From NCBI RefSeq assembly GCF_015207825.1, contig NZ_JADEWC010000027.1:1-49196 (forward strand): 49,196 bases of DNA, in the 5' to 3' direction. Under the pieces are notes generated by a model. The model worked only from the letters and a program-made list of their open reading frames with translations, did no database searches and was not told the origin of the DNA. Both the position numbers and the translations under genes were made by a program. This stretch comes from Cyanobacterium stanieri LEGE 03274 (GTDB taxonomy: Bacteria; Cyanobacteriota; Cyanobacteriia; Cyanobacteriales; Cyanobacteriaceae). Below are positions 8,777-17,634 of this stretch, piece after piece; position 1 is the stretch's first letter, and every line of letters begins with the position of its first letter.

Positions 8777-8808
8777 ATTGAATTAATATTAAATTTGATG
8801 TTTATGCC

Positions 8809-8857
8809 CCTTGCAATGAATTACAAGGCTAACCGTTTATCATTCAATAAATTGAAC
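8809..8857. repeat. 49-bp double-palindrome repeat, copy 1
   Basis: A near-palindrome CCTTGCAATGAATTACAAGG (8809-8828, one arm mismatch), then 13 bases, then ATTCAATAAATTGAAC (8842-8857). Length and spacing are identical to the copies at 43522, 43717 and 46643. Confidence 0.8.
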
Positions 8858-8920
8858 TAAGGTTTACTATTATCCACCGTGTAACCATTGATAATAAACA
8901 ATAATTATCTTTTGTCTGTT

Positions 8921-9030
8921 ACCTATTCCCCGTGGTTGATGAGTGAAGGTTCATCATGGTTATCGAGCAAAGTCGAGATGCCCTGTTCCCCACTCTAATT
9001 AATATATTGTTGAAACAGGATTTAGTATTA
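8921..9030 (+). repeat. composite dispersed repeat, copy 1
   Basis: CCTATTCCCC...GGTTGATGAG...AAGTCGAGATGCCCTGTTCCC recurs at 30321-30366. Compared with that copy, this one has about 22 extra bases around 8945-8967. The next part (8981-9030, CCCTGTTCCCC...CTAATTAATATATT...CAGGATTTAGTATTA) recurs at 32154-32203. Confidence 0.65.
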
Positions 9031-9165
9031 TTGCCTCTATTGCTATAATATGCTTACAATACTCAAGAAAGTGACTCTCCTAGAGCTTAGTTTTTACCTC
9101 TAACCTTGAGGAATCAAAAAGCTAAGTTATTGAGGTTGGGCGCAAAGTCAACAGATTATATTGTT

Positions 9166-9170
9166 AAGGA
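9166..9170 (+). promoter_or_regulatory. ribosome binding site choosing the GTG start of hom
   Basis: AAGGA lies eight bases before the GTG at 9179. It supports this start over the TTG at 9161, whose frame would overlap the site. Confidence 0.55.
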
Positions 9171-9178
9171 TAGATATT

Positions 9179-10474
9179 GTGGCGTTTAAAATTGGTTTAT
9201 TAGGACTAGGTACTGTCGGAACTGGTACTGCAGAAATTATATATAATCCCCAAGGAAGACATCCCCTCCTGAATGACATTACCATTGCCAAAATAGGGGT
9301 TAAATCTTTAGAAAAGCAACGAACTATTGATATTCCCCCCGAAGTTCTCACCACAGATTTAGAATCCATTGTCACCGATCCCCATATCGATCTTGTTGTG
9401 GAGTTAATTGGTGGCTTAGAACCCGCCCGAACTCTTATTTTAAAGGCGATCGCCTCAGGGAAGCACGTTGTCACCGCTAATAAGGCAGTTATTGCCCGTT
9501 ATGGTCAAGAAATATTTGAAGCGGCTAAAAAAGCTAAAGTATATGTCTTATTAGAAGCCGCCGTAGGTGGCGGTATTCCCATTGTTGAACCTTTAAAACA
9601 ATCCTTAGGGGCAAACCGCCTAGAAACCATTATCGGTATTGTTAATGGTACAACTAACTATATCCTCACGGAAATGACAGAGAAAGGCTCAGATTTTGGA
9701 GAAGTATTACAAGAAGCCCAAGCCCTTGGTTATGCAGAAGCCGATCCCACCGCTGATGTGGAAGGTTATGATGCCGCCGATAAAATATCCATCCTAGCTT
9801 CCCTCGCCTTTGATCGTCAAATTAAAAGAGAGGATGTTTATAGTGAAGGTATTACCTCCATTACTAGCTCCGACATCGATTATGCTGATAAACTAGGTTA
9901 TGTGATCAAACTATTGGCGATCGCCCAGAAACCAAGGCAAAATCAGGAAAATTTAGAATTAAGAGTACATCCTACCCTCGTGGAAAAATCTCATCCCCTC
10001 GCCAACGTTAATGGGGTATTCAACGCTATTCTGGTGGAAGGACAACCCCTCGGACAAGTGATGTTCTATGGACCGGGTGCAGGTTCTGGACCCACCGCTA
10101 GCGCTGTTGTTGCTGATATTCTTAATATTGTTGGAGTCTTACAAAGTAACCATGGAGCTAATTCCCTAGATCCCCTCCTCAGTAGCTCCCCCTCAAAAAT
10201 AGCTCCCATTGCCCCCATCGATGATGTTTCCACCCGTTTTTATGCCCGTTTCCTCTGTGCTGACGTACCTGGGGTAATTGGTCATTTAGGCACTGTTTTT
10301 GGTGATTTTGGCGTTAGTCTTGCTTCAGTGGTACAAATTGGTTTTCAAGATAACTTAGCTGAAATTGTCGTAGTTACCCACCAAGTCAAAGAAGGTAGTT
10401 TTCACAGTGCGATCAAAAAAATACAAGAGTTAGAGGCCATTAAAAAAATCCCCAGTATGATTAGAGTTTTATAA
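9179..10474 (+). CDS. hom: homoserine dehydrogenase
   Basis: 431 residues from a GTG start. The N-terminal NAD(P)-binding motif is GLGTVG. 'VTANKAVIARYG', 'GGGIPIVEPLK', 'NGTTNYILTEM' and the catalytic region 'EADPTADVEGYDAADK' are typical of homoserine dehydrogenase, with the conserved Glu, Asp and Lys. A C-terminal ACT domain ('FYARFLCADVPGVIGHLGTVFGDFGVSLASV') is present, so feedback control by threonine is likely. The enzyme reduces aspartate semialdehyde to homoserine in the threonine/methionine branch, in the cytoplasm. Its length is usual for the monofunctional type with an ACT domain. It stands alone between repeat-rich gaps. Confidence 0.93.
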   Translation: MAFKIGLLGLGTVGTGTAEIIYNPQGRHPLLNDITIAKIGVKSLEKQRTIDIPPEVLTTDLESIVTDPHIDLVVELIGGLEPARTLILKAIASGKHVVTANKAVIARYGQEIFEAAKKAKVYVLLEAAVGGGIPIVEPLKQSLGANRLETIIGIVNGTTNYILTEMTEKGSDFGEVLQEAQALGYAEADPTADVEGYDAADKISILASLAFDRQIKREDVYSEGITSITSSDIDYADKLGYVIKLLAIAQKPRQNQENLELRVHPTLVEKSHPLANVNGVFNAILVEGQPLGQVMFYGPGAGSGPTASAVVADILNIVGVLQSNHGANSLDPLLSSSPSKIAPIAPIDDVSTRFYARFLCADVPGVIGHLGTVFGDFGVSLASVVQIGFQDNLAEIVVVTHQVKEGSFHSAIKKIQELEAIKKIPSMIRVL

Positions 10475-10485
10475 AAATTTTAACT

Positions 10486-10581
10486 AATATGAAATCTAAA
10501 AAAAATTGCTATAAATAGAACTCGGCTGGGATGTAATTTTAGAGGCTTTATTTGTCGCAAACATTTAAGTATTTCATCTAA
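10486..10581 (+). repeat. MITE-like repeat of about 98 bp, copy 1
   Basis: Starts ATATGAAATCT and ends AAGTATTTCATCTAA, with the shared interior 'TTGCTATAAAT', 'CTCGGCTGGGATGT' and 'TTTAGAGGCTTTATTTG'. The right inverted end carries one change (CTAA for ATAA). Full copies are at 31986 and 37999; a split one is at 43428. Confidence 0.75.
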
Positions 10582-10710
10582 TTTAACTAAAAAAATTTGA
10601 GTAAACGTTGATGGAAAACAACAAAAGAAATATTACTTCAAGATTTTGTTAATTATGTTGTTAATGTTTTTTCATTAATTATCAACTAGCCTACTTTGTA
10701 TTATTTCGTG

Positions 10711-10727
10711 CCGTGTAAATTACACGG
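10711..10727. repeat. short palindrome related to the double-palindrome repeat
   Basis: CCGTGTAAATTACACGG is a perfect 17-bp palindrome, three bases shorter than the first arm of the 49-bp repeat and lacking the second palindrome. It lies just beyond the mnmA stop codon and could also act as a transcript end. Confidence 0.6.
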
Positions 10728-10757
10728 CTAATTGGTTGTTTTTAATAGATTTAGAGG

Positions 10758-11816
10758 TTATTCGCTATCCTTCTCGATAATTCCTCCCCCCAAGAGCATA
10801 TCTCCATGGTATAAAACCGCTGCCTGTCCGGGGGTAATACCAAATTGAGGCTCAGGGAATATTAACCTTACCCTATTATCATCAAGGGGAATTACATTTA
10901 CTAACTCAGGAGTACTACGATAACGAATTTTTGCTTCGGCTTGAATGGGTGCAGAAGGTTGCGCAATGGATACCCAATTCATCCGTTTAACCGTACATTC
11001 TTTTTTTCCTCCTTCATCACGGGTAGCCACTATGACACGATTCATTACCGTGTCTAACTGAACAACGTACAAAGGTTCAGAATAAGCTACTCCTAAGCCC
11101 TTTCTCTGCCCAATGGTGTAATGATGAACCCCTTCATGTTCCCCTAAAATATTGCCCTTAAGATCAACTATTTCCCCTTGTTTGGGTTGAATATATTGAT
11201 CTAAAAAATTTTTCATTGAGCCATGGGCTTCTATCAAACACAAATCTTGACTTTCAGGTTTTTCAGCGGTACTTAAATTAAATTTATTTGCCATCTCCCT
11301 GGTTTGGGCTTTAGTTTGATTACCGAGGGGAAATACTAAATGAGCTAATAATTCTTGGGTTAAGTCGTAAAGAAAATAGGATTGATCTTTATTACCGTCA
11401 ACGGCTTTGAGGAGTTGAAAACGATCGCCCTTACTATCATATTGAATCCTAGCATAATGTCCCGTGGCAATCTTATCAATACCAAGGGTTTCCTTTGCAT
11501 AAGCTAACATCGGTGGAAACTTTACCGTGCGATTACACTGAGAACAAGGAAGGGGTGTAACACCATCTTCATAACCAGATATTACATAATCAATAATATG
11601 GGTTTGAAACAAATCCCGGGTATCCACCACATGATGAGGAATATTCAACTGTTCACATATAGAAGCAGCATCCACCATGCCTTCTGAGCAACATTGTCCC
11701 TTACCTTTCATCAACCATAGGGTTAAACCCTCCACATGATAGCCTTGATGGTGCAAGGTTGCCGCCGCAACGGAACTATCTACCCCCCCAGACAAGCCTA
11801 CAACTACTTTATCCAT
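10758..11816 (-). CDS. mnmA: tRNA-specific 2-thiouridylase MnmA
   Basis: 352 residues. The PP-loop motif 'GLSGGVDSS' is at the N-terminus. The two catalytic cysteines are present, in '[11 protein letters not shown]' and 'SQDLCLIE'. 'GHYARI', 'DQSYFLY' and the '[13 protein letters not shown]' motif complete the family pattern, and a C-terminal beta domain follows. The enzyme activates C2 of the wobble uridine in Lys, Glu and Gln tRNAs with ATP and inserts sulfur handed on by a relay from cysteine desulfurase. The gene is complete and is probably a single transcription unit, with the glycosyltransferase gene 142 bp upstream. Confidence 0.94.
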   Translation of the reverse strand: MDKVVVGLSGGVDSSVAAATLHHQGYHVEGLTLWLMKGKGQCCSEGMVDAASICEQLNIPHHVVDTRDLFQTHIIDYVISGYEDGVTPLPCSQCNRTVKFPPMLAYAKETLGIDKIATGHYARIQYDSKGDRFQLLKAVDGNKDQSYFLYDLTQELLAHLVFPLGNQTKAQTREMANKFNLSTAEKPESQDLCLIEAHGSMKNFLDQYIQPKQGEIVDLKGNILGEHEGVHHYTIGQRKGLGVAYSEPLYVVQLDTVMNRVIVATRDEGGKKECTVKRMNWVSIAQPSAPIQAEAKIRYRSTPELVNVIPLDDNRVRLIFPEPQFGITPGQAAVLYHGDMLLGGGIIEKDSE

Positions 11817-11869
11817 AATAATTTTAATATAATAATACTTTCTTATAATATAACGCCACTGGTTATGGA

Positions 11870-11950
11870 CATGGGAATATAGCTCACGGTTGATATGATT
11901 AGGTTATAGGTGACTGGTTGCAGGTATTCAGGATATGGGGAATAGGGGTG
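11870..11950 (-). repeat. low-complexity dispersed repeat, related to 43802-43880
   Basis: Read on the minus strand, this stretch has CACCCCTATTCCCCAT, ACCTGCAACCAG and CCTAATCATATCA. The same words occur in the same order at 43802-43880 on the plus strand. It fills the gap between the glycosyltransferase gene and mnmA. Confidence 0.5.
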
Positions 11951-11958
11951 ATAATAGT

Positions 11959-12849
11959 TTAATTATTCAATCTACCTTTAAACTTCATTAATTCATAAAG
12001 TTTCACGCCAATTTGATATTCATATTGACTGAGTAAACGTCCATAAATATAACCCGCTTTACCATCAAGAAATCCTAGGCGAATAATATAGAAAAGGACA
12101 AAACGTAACAATGGTTTAAAAGGAAGTCTTACCCATATTTTTTTTAAAAAACGTTTTCTTTGAACCGCATCACCAAATAAATTTGCCCCGATGGTGCCTT
12201 GTTCATCTTGCCCTGTGAGGAAATTATAATATACCCTAGCTTCCCAATTAGAATAACGATTGTGACGGGCTAACCACTGATATATATCCCTAAAATCAAT
12301 ATGTAACATATCATGGTCTAAATATCCTGCTTTACCGTCAAGAATTACGTGTTCATGAACTTCGTTATCCCCTGTGTTTTTGATGTCCTCGGTGTTCAAA
12401 TTTTCATAACGCCCTAGTTTGTGTCTGAATAGTCGTAAATTCCAGTCGGGATATTTACCGCCATGTCTAATCCATTTACCTAGGAAAAACACTCTCCTAT
12501 TCAGATAATATCCTTGATAGGTGTCGTCTTTTATTTTTTCGGCAATTTCTGCCCAAAGTTCGGGGGTAATTCTTTCATCACAATCAACAATTAATACCCA
12601 ATCATTTTTGAAAGGTAAATTTTCCAATGACCAATTTTTTTTCTTTGGTGATTTGCCATTGTAGTGAAATTGTACGACCTTTGCTCCTTTTGCCTCAGCA
12701 ATGGCTACGGTGCGATCGCCACTTTGAGAGTCAACCAAAAAAACCTCATCGGCAAGGGCAACGCTATCCATACAAGCCTCAATGTTAAATTCTTCATCCT
12801 TAGCCGGAATTAGAACAGAAACGGGGATTTTTTGTTGTTCCACACCCAT
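11959..12849 (-). CDS. family 2 glycosyltransferase (WaaE/KdtX-like)
   Basis: 296 residues with a GT-A fold start ('IPVSVLIPAKDEEFNIEACMDSV'). The nucleotide-sugar and metal-binding region is 'VFLVDSQSGDRT' and the DxD-like motif is 'VLIVDCDERI'. The region 'WIRHGGKYPDWNLRLFRHK' is typical of the WaaE/KdtX group, which adds glucose to lipopolysaccharide core. No membrane helix is needed, although a hydrophobic stretch sits near residues 245-262. A role in envelope or exopolysaccharide sugar transfer is inferred; donor and acceptor are unknown. The start (MGVEQQK) fits the family. Confidence 0.82.
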   Translation of the reverse strand: MGVEQQKIPVSVLIPAKDEEFNIEACMDSVALADEVFLVDSQSGDRTVAIAEAKGAKVVQFHYNGKSPKKKNWSLENLPFKNDWVLIVDCDERITPELWAEIAEKIKDDTYQGYYLNRRVFFLGKWIRHGGKYPDWNLRLFRHKLGRYENLNTEDIKNTGDNEVHEHVILDGKAGYLDHDMLHIDFRDIYQWLARHNRYSNWEARVYYNFLTGQDEQGTIGANLFGDAVQRKRFLKKIWVRLPFKPLLRFVLFYIIRLGFLDGKAGYIYGRLLSQYEYQIGVKLYELMKFKGRLNN

Positions 12850-12941
12850 AAAACAGCCTTATTTGTCTTGATAATTTTCTTCTCACATCTTATCCCAATT
12901 TAAATAAAAAACTTTTTTTTTTAGATTTTATTTAAAATAGT

Positions 12942-12971
12942 TTGCAATAAAATTGGTTTTATACTTATACT
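12942..12971 (+). promoter_or_regulatory. possible sigma-70 promoter of the porin gene
   Basis: TTGCAA (12942-12947) and TATACT (12966-12971) are 18 bp apart, about 45 bp before the porin start. By eye only. The tandem repeat of TATACT makes the exact -10 box ambiguous. Confidence 0.35.
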
Positions 12972-13016
12972 TATTGAATAGACTTATCAATAAAGTGTGA
13001 AGGAGCTTAAGTTTAA

Positions 13017-14606
13017 ATGTCAAAAATATCATGGAAAAACCTAGGGGCGATCGCCCTTGCATCCTCCCTAACCATTATTATGGGAGAAGAAGCAAAAAGT
13101 AACGAAATAATCTTATCAGGAAATAATCAAAATAGTGTTGATTTCTTATCTTCATCAGATAATCAACTAGGACAAGTAACATCAGTAAACCAACTGAGCG
13201 ACGTATCACCCACCGACTGGGCCTATGAAGCCCTAAGAAGTTTAGTTGAACGTTACGGCTGTATTGTCGGTTATCCCGATCGCACCTTCCGAGGCAACAG
13301 AGCCTTGAGCCGTTACGAATTCGCAGCGGGTTTAAACGCCTGTATGCAATCCATTGAAAGATTAATCGGCACTGGTGGCGTTAGCGAAGAAGACATCGCC
13401 GCCCTCAGAAGACTAATCAGCGAATTTGAAACCGAACTAGCCGCCCTAGGAGCAAGGGTAGATAACCTAGAAGGTAGAGTTGCATTTCTCGAAGATCATC
13501 AATTCTCCACCACCACCAAACTAAGCGGAGAAGTAATCTTCACCCTTGCCAACGCCTTCAACAATAACCCCGATAGTTTCCAAGGTTCAGGGGTAGATAG
13601 AGATCAAACCATGTTCGCCAACCGTGTTCGTCTCAACTTTGATACCAGTTTCACAGGCAGAGATCGCCTCCGAGTACGTTTACAAGCAGGAAACTTCGAG
13701 CGTTTCGGCAATAGCAATATGTTGCGCTTGGGCCATGATGCTGGTGGAGGTAATAACGTTGAAATTGACGATATATACTATCGTTTCCCTGTCGGTGATA
13801 GCATTACAGGGTATGTTGGTACAAGTGCCATGGACATAGACAACATATTTGAGATACATAATCCTTACTTAGAAAGTGGTAGTACAGGTTCATTAACAAG
13901 ATTTTTACGTAGAGATCCTCTTACTCTGCGAGGACCAGAAGGCGTAGGAGGTGGAGCAAGTATCCAGTTAAGCGATAGCCTTACATTTAACGCCCTTTAC
14001 CTAGCCACCGATGGTAATAACCCTGAAGATGGTAACGGACTCTTTAACGGTGGTTACAGTGCAGGGGGACAATTAAGTTTTACCCCCTCCGATAACTTTG
14101 CCCTCGCCCTTGCCTATTTGAGAACCTATGAACCAGAAAACTCCGTCAATATCGGCAGTAGCACCAGCACCAGCAACACTACCAACCCCTTTGGTGGTCG
14201 TCCTACCTCCGCCGACCGTTTTGGAGTACAAGCTAACTTCCGCTTTTCTCCTCGAGTTAACTTAGCTGCCTCTGGGGGTTATGTGTCCGCAGAAAACTTA
14301 GATCCTTTTGGCATTATCGGGGTTGACAACACCGCCAGAAGTGATGCTGATTTATGGACATGGGCTGCTAACCTTTCCTTTGTGGATGTAGGAAAAGAAG
14401 GCGCCGTCCTTTCCCTGGGTGGTGGTATGCCTCCTCGCTCCGAGTTTGAAAGGGATACTTCCTACATCGTCGAGTTACAATACCGTTATCCTATCAGTCG
14501 TAATGTAACTATTACCCCTGGGTTATTTGCCGTATTTAATCCCAACCATGACAGCCGTAATGACACTGTTTATGTGGGTGCTGTGCGTACTACTTTCAAA
14601 TTCTAA
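13017..14606 (+). CDS. SLH-domain OprB-type outer membrane porin (iron uptake porin family)
   Basis: 529 residues. The N-terminus resembles a signal peptide. An SLH domain follows near residues 60-115 ('DVSPTDWAYEALRSLVERYGCIVGYPDRTFRG...ALSRYEFAAGLNACM'), then a short coiled coil ('FETELAALGARVDNLEGRVAFLEDH') and a beta-barrel ending in 'TTFKF' with a C-terminal Phe, as in outer membrane proteins. This is the cyanobacterial SomA/SomB layout: SLH binds the peptidoglycan-linked polysaccharide and the barrel carries small ions. AGGAG at 13001-13005 precedes the start by 11 bases. It is followed by a clear terminator. Confidence 0.9.
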   Translation: MSKISWKNLGAIALASSLTIIMGEEAKSNEIILSGNNQNSVDFLSSSDNQLGQVTSVNQLSDVSPTDWAYEALRSLVERYGCIVGYPDRTFRGNRALSRYEFAAGLNACMQSIERLIGTGGVSEEDIAALRRLISEFETELAALGARVDNLEGRVAFLEDHQFSTTTKLSGEVIFTLANAFNNNPDSFQGSGVDRDQTMFANRVRLNFDTSFTGRDRLRVRLQAGNFERFGNSNMLRLGHDAGGGNNVEIDDIYYRFPVGDSITGYVGTSAMDIDNIFEIHNPYLESGSTGSLTRFLRRDPLTLRGPEGVGGGASIQLSDSLTFNALYLATDGNNPEDGNGLFNGGYSAGGQLSFTPSDNFALALAYLRTYEPENSVNIGSSTSTSNTTNPFGGRPTSADRFGVQANFRFSPRVNLAASGGYVSAENLDPFGIIGVDNTARSDADLWTWAANLSFVDVGKEGAVLSLGGGMPPRSEFERDTSYIVELQYRYPISRNVTITPGLFAVFNPNHDSRNDTVYVGAVRTTFKF

Positions 14607-14630
14607 GCTAATGGTTTAAAGATCAATTAT

Positions 14631-14664
14631 GGGGGCGTAGTCAATGATTACGTCTCCTTTTTTT
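14631..14664 (+). terminator. Rho-independent terminator of the porin gene
   Basis: GGGGGCGTA pairs with TACGTCTCC (two G-U pairs), a nine-base loop separates them, and a run of seven T follows. It begins 25 bp after the porin stop codon. Confidence 0.8.
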
Positions 14665-14810
14665 GTCTAATAATAAAAGATTGGGAAAAAACATCCCAAG
14701 TTTAAGCAAAAATACTCATCACAGTGTAGAATGTATGATTTAACACCAATAGAATTGAACATATCCGATAACCTGTAAACTAGACACACGAAAAAACCCT
14801 AGAAATCATC

Positions 14811-16196
14811 ATGAATAACAACCCCTCAGCAAACAAAACTCCTCACATTGTGATCGTCGGTGGTGGCTTTGCTGGTTTATATGCCGCTAAAGAGTTGGGC
14901 AATGCCCCCGTAAAAGTTACCCTAGTGGATAAACGTAATTTTCATTTGTTCCAACCCTTACTCTATCAAGTGGCTACGGGTAGTTTATCCCCTGCCGAAA
15001 TTTGTTCTCCCTTGCGCCTAGTGGTTGGTAGAAATCCCAATACCCGTGTTGTGTTAGATGAAGTGGTAGATATTGATCCTGACAAAAAACAGGTGATCAT
15101 GAGAGAGGGTATTTTAGATTATGATAAATTAATTATTGGTACTGGAGTAAGTCATCATTATTTTGGGAATGATCAATGGGAAGAAGAAGCTCCCGGTCTA
15201 AAAAGTATTGAAAATGCCCTCGATATTCGTCGCAAAATTTTCCTCGCTTTTGAGGAAGCCGAAAAGGTTTCTTCCCCTGAGGAAAAACAAGAATGGTTAA
15301 CCTTTGCCATCGTTGGTGGCGGCCCTACGGGAGTTGAATTGGCAGGGGCGATCGCCGAAATTGCCCACAAAATCATCAAAAATGATTTCCAAGAAATTGA
15401 TACCACCCAAGCAAAAATTCTCCTCATCGAAGGAATGGATCGAGTATTACCCCCCTACTCCCCCGATTTATCCAAAAAAGCCCAAGAATCTTTAGAAGAA
15501 TTAGGGGTAACAGTGTTAACCCAACGTATGGTAAATAACATTGAAAATAATACCCTAACCATGCGCCATGGAGAAAAAACCGAAGAAATCAAAGCTCGTA
15601 CTATTCTTTGGGCCGCAGGGGTAAAAGCATCGGGATTAGCTAAAGTTATTGCCGAAAGAACTAACGCCGAAACCGATCGCGCCGGTAGAATTATCGTTGA
15701 ACCTAATCTCAGTTTACCAGAATGCCCTGATATATATGTAGTGGGAGATTTAGCCCATTTTGCCCACCAAGGAGAAAAACCCCTCCCCGGTATCGCTCCC
15801 GTAGCCATGGCACAGGGTAAATACATGGCAAAATCCATTAAGGATGAGATCAAAGGTAAACCTGTCAATGCTTTTCAATATGTGGATAAAGGAAGTTTGG
15901 CGGTAATCGGTGATAATCATGCGGTGGTGGATTTAGGATTTGTGAAATTATCTGGCTTGGTGGCTTGGTTGGTTTGGGTATTTGCCCATATCTACTATCT
16001 CATTGAGTTTGATAATAAGTTAACGGTAATGCTTCAGTGGGGTTGGAATTATCTTACCCGTGGTAGGGGTGCAAGGTTAATTACTGGGGAAATTACTGAG
16101 AAAAATCTTATGACTAAATCTTTTAATAATCCCCATTATTCTTCTACGGAAAATAGCGATGGGAAGATAGAAAAGGAAACTCTCAGGGTTTCTTAG
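14811..16196 (+). CDS. type 2 NADH dehydrogenase (NDH-2)
   Basis: 461 residues. There are two Rossmann motifs: the FAD site 'IVIVGGGFAGLYAAKEL' near the start and the NAD(P)H site 'FAIVGGGPTGVELAGAIAEI' near residue 165. 'NFHLFQPLLYQVATGSLSP', 'ILWAAGVKAS' and 'DIYVVGDLAHF' are diagnostic for NDH-2. A C-terminal hydrophobic segment ('LSGLVAWLVWVFAHIYYLIEF') should attach it to the membrane, followed by a polar tail. It oxidises NADH and reduces plastoquinone without pumping protons. Cyanobacteria usually have several paralogues (NdbA/B/C); I cannot say which this is. Confidence 0.9.
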   Translation: MNNNPSANKTPHIVIVGGGFAGLYAAKELGNAPVKVTLVDKRNFHLFQPLLYQVATGSLSPAEICSPLRLVVGRNPNTRVVLDEVVDIDPDKKQVIMREGILDYDKLIIGTGVSHHYFGNDQWEEEAPGLKSIENALDIRRKIFLAFEEAEKVSSPEEKQEWLTFAIVGGGPTGVELAGAIAEIAHKIIKNDFQEIDTTQAKILLIEGMDRVLPPYSPDLSKKAQESLEELGVTVLTQRMVNNIENNTLTMRHGEKTEEIKARTILWAAGVKASGLAKVIAERTNAETDRAGRIIVEPNLSLPECPDIYVVGDLAHFAHQGEKPLPGIAPVAMAQGKYMAKSIKDEIKGKPVNAFQYVDKGSLAVIGDNHAVVDLGFVKLSGLVAWLVWVFAHIYYLIEFDNKLTVMLQWGWNYLTRGRGARLITGEITEKNLMTKSFNNPHYSSTENSDGKIEKETLRVS

Positions 16197-16246
16197 GAAA
16201 ATATTGGGTGTTAGGTGTACCCCCATCATAGAAAAGATAAGTCTTT

Positions 16247-16272
16247 ACCCTTCCATGGTGAAGGGTTTTTTT
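16247..16272 (+). terminator. Rho-independent terminator of the NDH-2 gene
   Basis: ACCCTTC pairs perfectly with GAAGGGT around the loop CATGGT and is followed by a run of T. It starts 50 bp after the stop codon. Confidence 0.85.
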
Positions 16273-16350
16273 ATTGTTGTAGAGGATTAAAGATGATACA
16301 TTAGAGGCTTAGGTTATACTAAATTCTGTTTTATTTGACAAGGTACTGAT

Positions 16351-16356
16351 TATAAT
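16351..16356 (+). promoter_or_regulatory. possible -10 box (TATAAT) upstream of raf1
   Basis: A perfect TATAAT about 145 bp before the raf1 start. A TTGACA at 16335-16340 is too close (10 bp) to be its standard -35 partner, so the promoter assignment is weak. Confidence 0.3.
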
Positions 16357-16499
16357 GGGGAACAGTTTATATTAGTTTTTAGTTTAATGAACTAATCATT
16401 TCTATTTTAAGTCAATCAATAGGTATCTTATTTAAAAAAGATTTGGTATTAAATATATTTTTATAATCTCAACATCAATTTTTTATTCTCTAAAAGTAA

Positions 16500-17585
16500 A
16501 TGGTAGATAATAATATTATTAATAATCCTCCTCAAATATCAGAATCTGAAAAACAAGAATTAGTGCGATCGCTCTTACACAAAGAAGGGTGTTGGGTTGA
16601 TTGGGGCAAAAAATGTCAAATACTGCAAAAAGCAGGAATTAACCCCCAAGAAATTTTCGAGCAAACAGGATTACAAAATAGTCAACAAAACCTTGTCATC
16701 GTAGCTTCCCAAGTGTATCAAAGTTTAGTTGATAATCAGGTAGAAGAGAGTACCTTAAAATACTATCAAGGGCCACGTAGCGACGTATTATACGAATTAA
16801 GGGTATTAAATCATCAAGAGCGCCAACAAGCCGCCCTCTATTGTGAACAAAAAAAAATGGATGTGGATGGGGCAAAGGAAGTGGCTAAAAATATGAAATT
16901 ATTTGCCCGTATCTCTCAACCCCCCGAAGGATTCACCAACCATCCTGGAGATACCGTAGCCTATCAGTATTGGAAAAGTGCTAGACAAAAGAAAACCTTA
17001 GCTGATAAAACCCGTCTCATTGCCGAAGGTTTGAAATATGCCCATTCTGAAGGGGCGAGAAATAAAATTCAACAACTATTAACCGAAGTTGCCACCGCCG
17101 AAACCGTTGGAAAAATGCCCCTTTTACCAATGTATCGCCTAGAAGCAGAAGAACAAATTCCCTGTATTTTGCCGATGGTTGGTACATTTCCCCTAGCCCT
17201 ATCATCTTTGGAAAATATTCCTTCCCTATGCCCCCAAGGCCCTTTTGATGTGGTGCAAGTTTCCCAATCCATGAATTTGGTTTCTATTCCCACATGGCAA
17301 CCTGTATTACAAGCCCAAAGCCCCGTGGTAGTAATGGCCACTACCCATGATTTACCCCAACAACAGGATGAAAAAAATGAACCGATTTTAGTGGTGGTAG
17401 ATGTAGAGGATAGGCAGTGGAGTTCACAATATTATTTTTTAGTGGATAACCATGGAGAAGTGAAGTTTTCTTGGTTACCTACCGAAAATCAAGACAGGAT
17501 TTTGGGACGGGTATTAGTGATTCTTAAGCCTCGTAAAATTTTAGATGAGAATAACTTAACTCAACCATGGCAAATGGATGATTGA
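16500..17585 (+). CDS. raf1: RuBisCO accumulation factor 1 (Raf1)
   Basis: 361 residues, the usual length for Raf1. The N-terminal helical domain ('ELVRSLLHKEGCWVDWGKKCQILQKAGINPQEIFEQTGLQ') and the motif 'KYYQGPRSDVLYELRVLNHQERQQAALYC' are characteristic. The C-terminal beta domain runs from about residue 210. Raf1 is a dimeric chaperone that clamps folded RbcL dimers and helps build the RbcL8 core of Rubisco in the cytosol. The gene is not next to rbcL here. Its end overlaps an in-frame alternative start (17578) of the following phosphatase gene, so the two are probably cotranscribed. Confidence 0.92.
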   Translation: MVDNNIINNPPQISESEKQELVRSLLHKEGCWVDWGKKCQILQKAGINPQEIFEQTGLQNSQQNLVIVASQVYQSLVDNQVEESTLKYYQGPRSDVLYELRVLNHQERQQAALYCEQKKMDVDGAKEVAKNMKLFARISQPPEGFTNHPGDTVAYQYWKSARQKKTLADKTRLIAEGLKYAHSEGARNKIQQLLTEVATAETVGKMPLLPMYRLEAEEQIPCILPMVGTFPLALSSLENIPSLCPQGPFDVVQVSQSMNLVSIPTWQPVLQAQSPVVVMATTHDLPQQQDEKNEPILVVVDVEDRQWSSQYYFLVDNHGEVKFSWLPTENQDRILGRVLVILKPRKILDENNLTQPWQMDD

Positions 17586-17634
17586 TTCACGTTACAATGG
17601 TACTATCAGTGGGCTGTTTCCTATAGAAAAAGCA

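Larger units (their letters stand above)
8777..9178. other. intergenic region with dispersed repeats (ftsI-hom)
   Basis: No gene seen. It contains one full 49-bp double palindrome (8809-8857), a truncated CCGTGTAA fragment at 8877-8884, and a composite of shorter dispersed repeats (8890-9030) that recur near 26912, 30321 and 32154. The hom promoter is presumably in the last 100 bp; I cannot place it. Confidence 0.7.
16197..16499. other. intergenic region NDH-2 to raf1
   Basis: Holds the NDH-2 terminator (16247-16272) and, further on, a TATAAT box (16351-16356). Otherwise A/T-rich with nothing I recognise. Confidence 0.6.

Noticed and set aside
16335-16356. TTGACA plus TATAAT as a full sigma-70 promoter for raf1
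   Set aside because: Spacing is only 10 bp; only the -10 box is listed, at low confidence.
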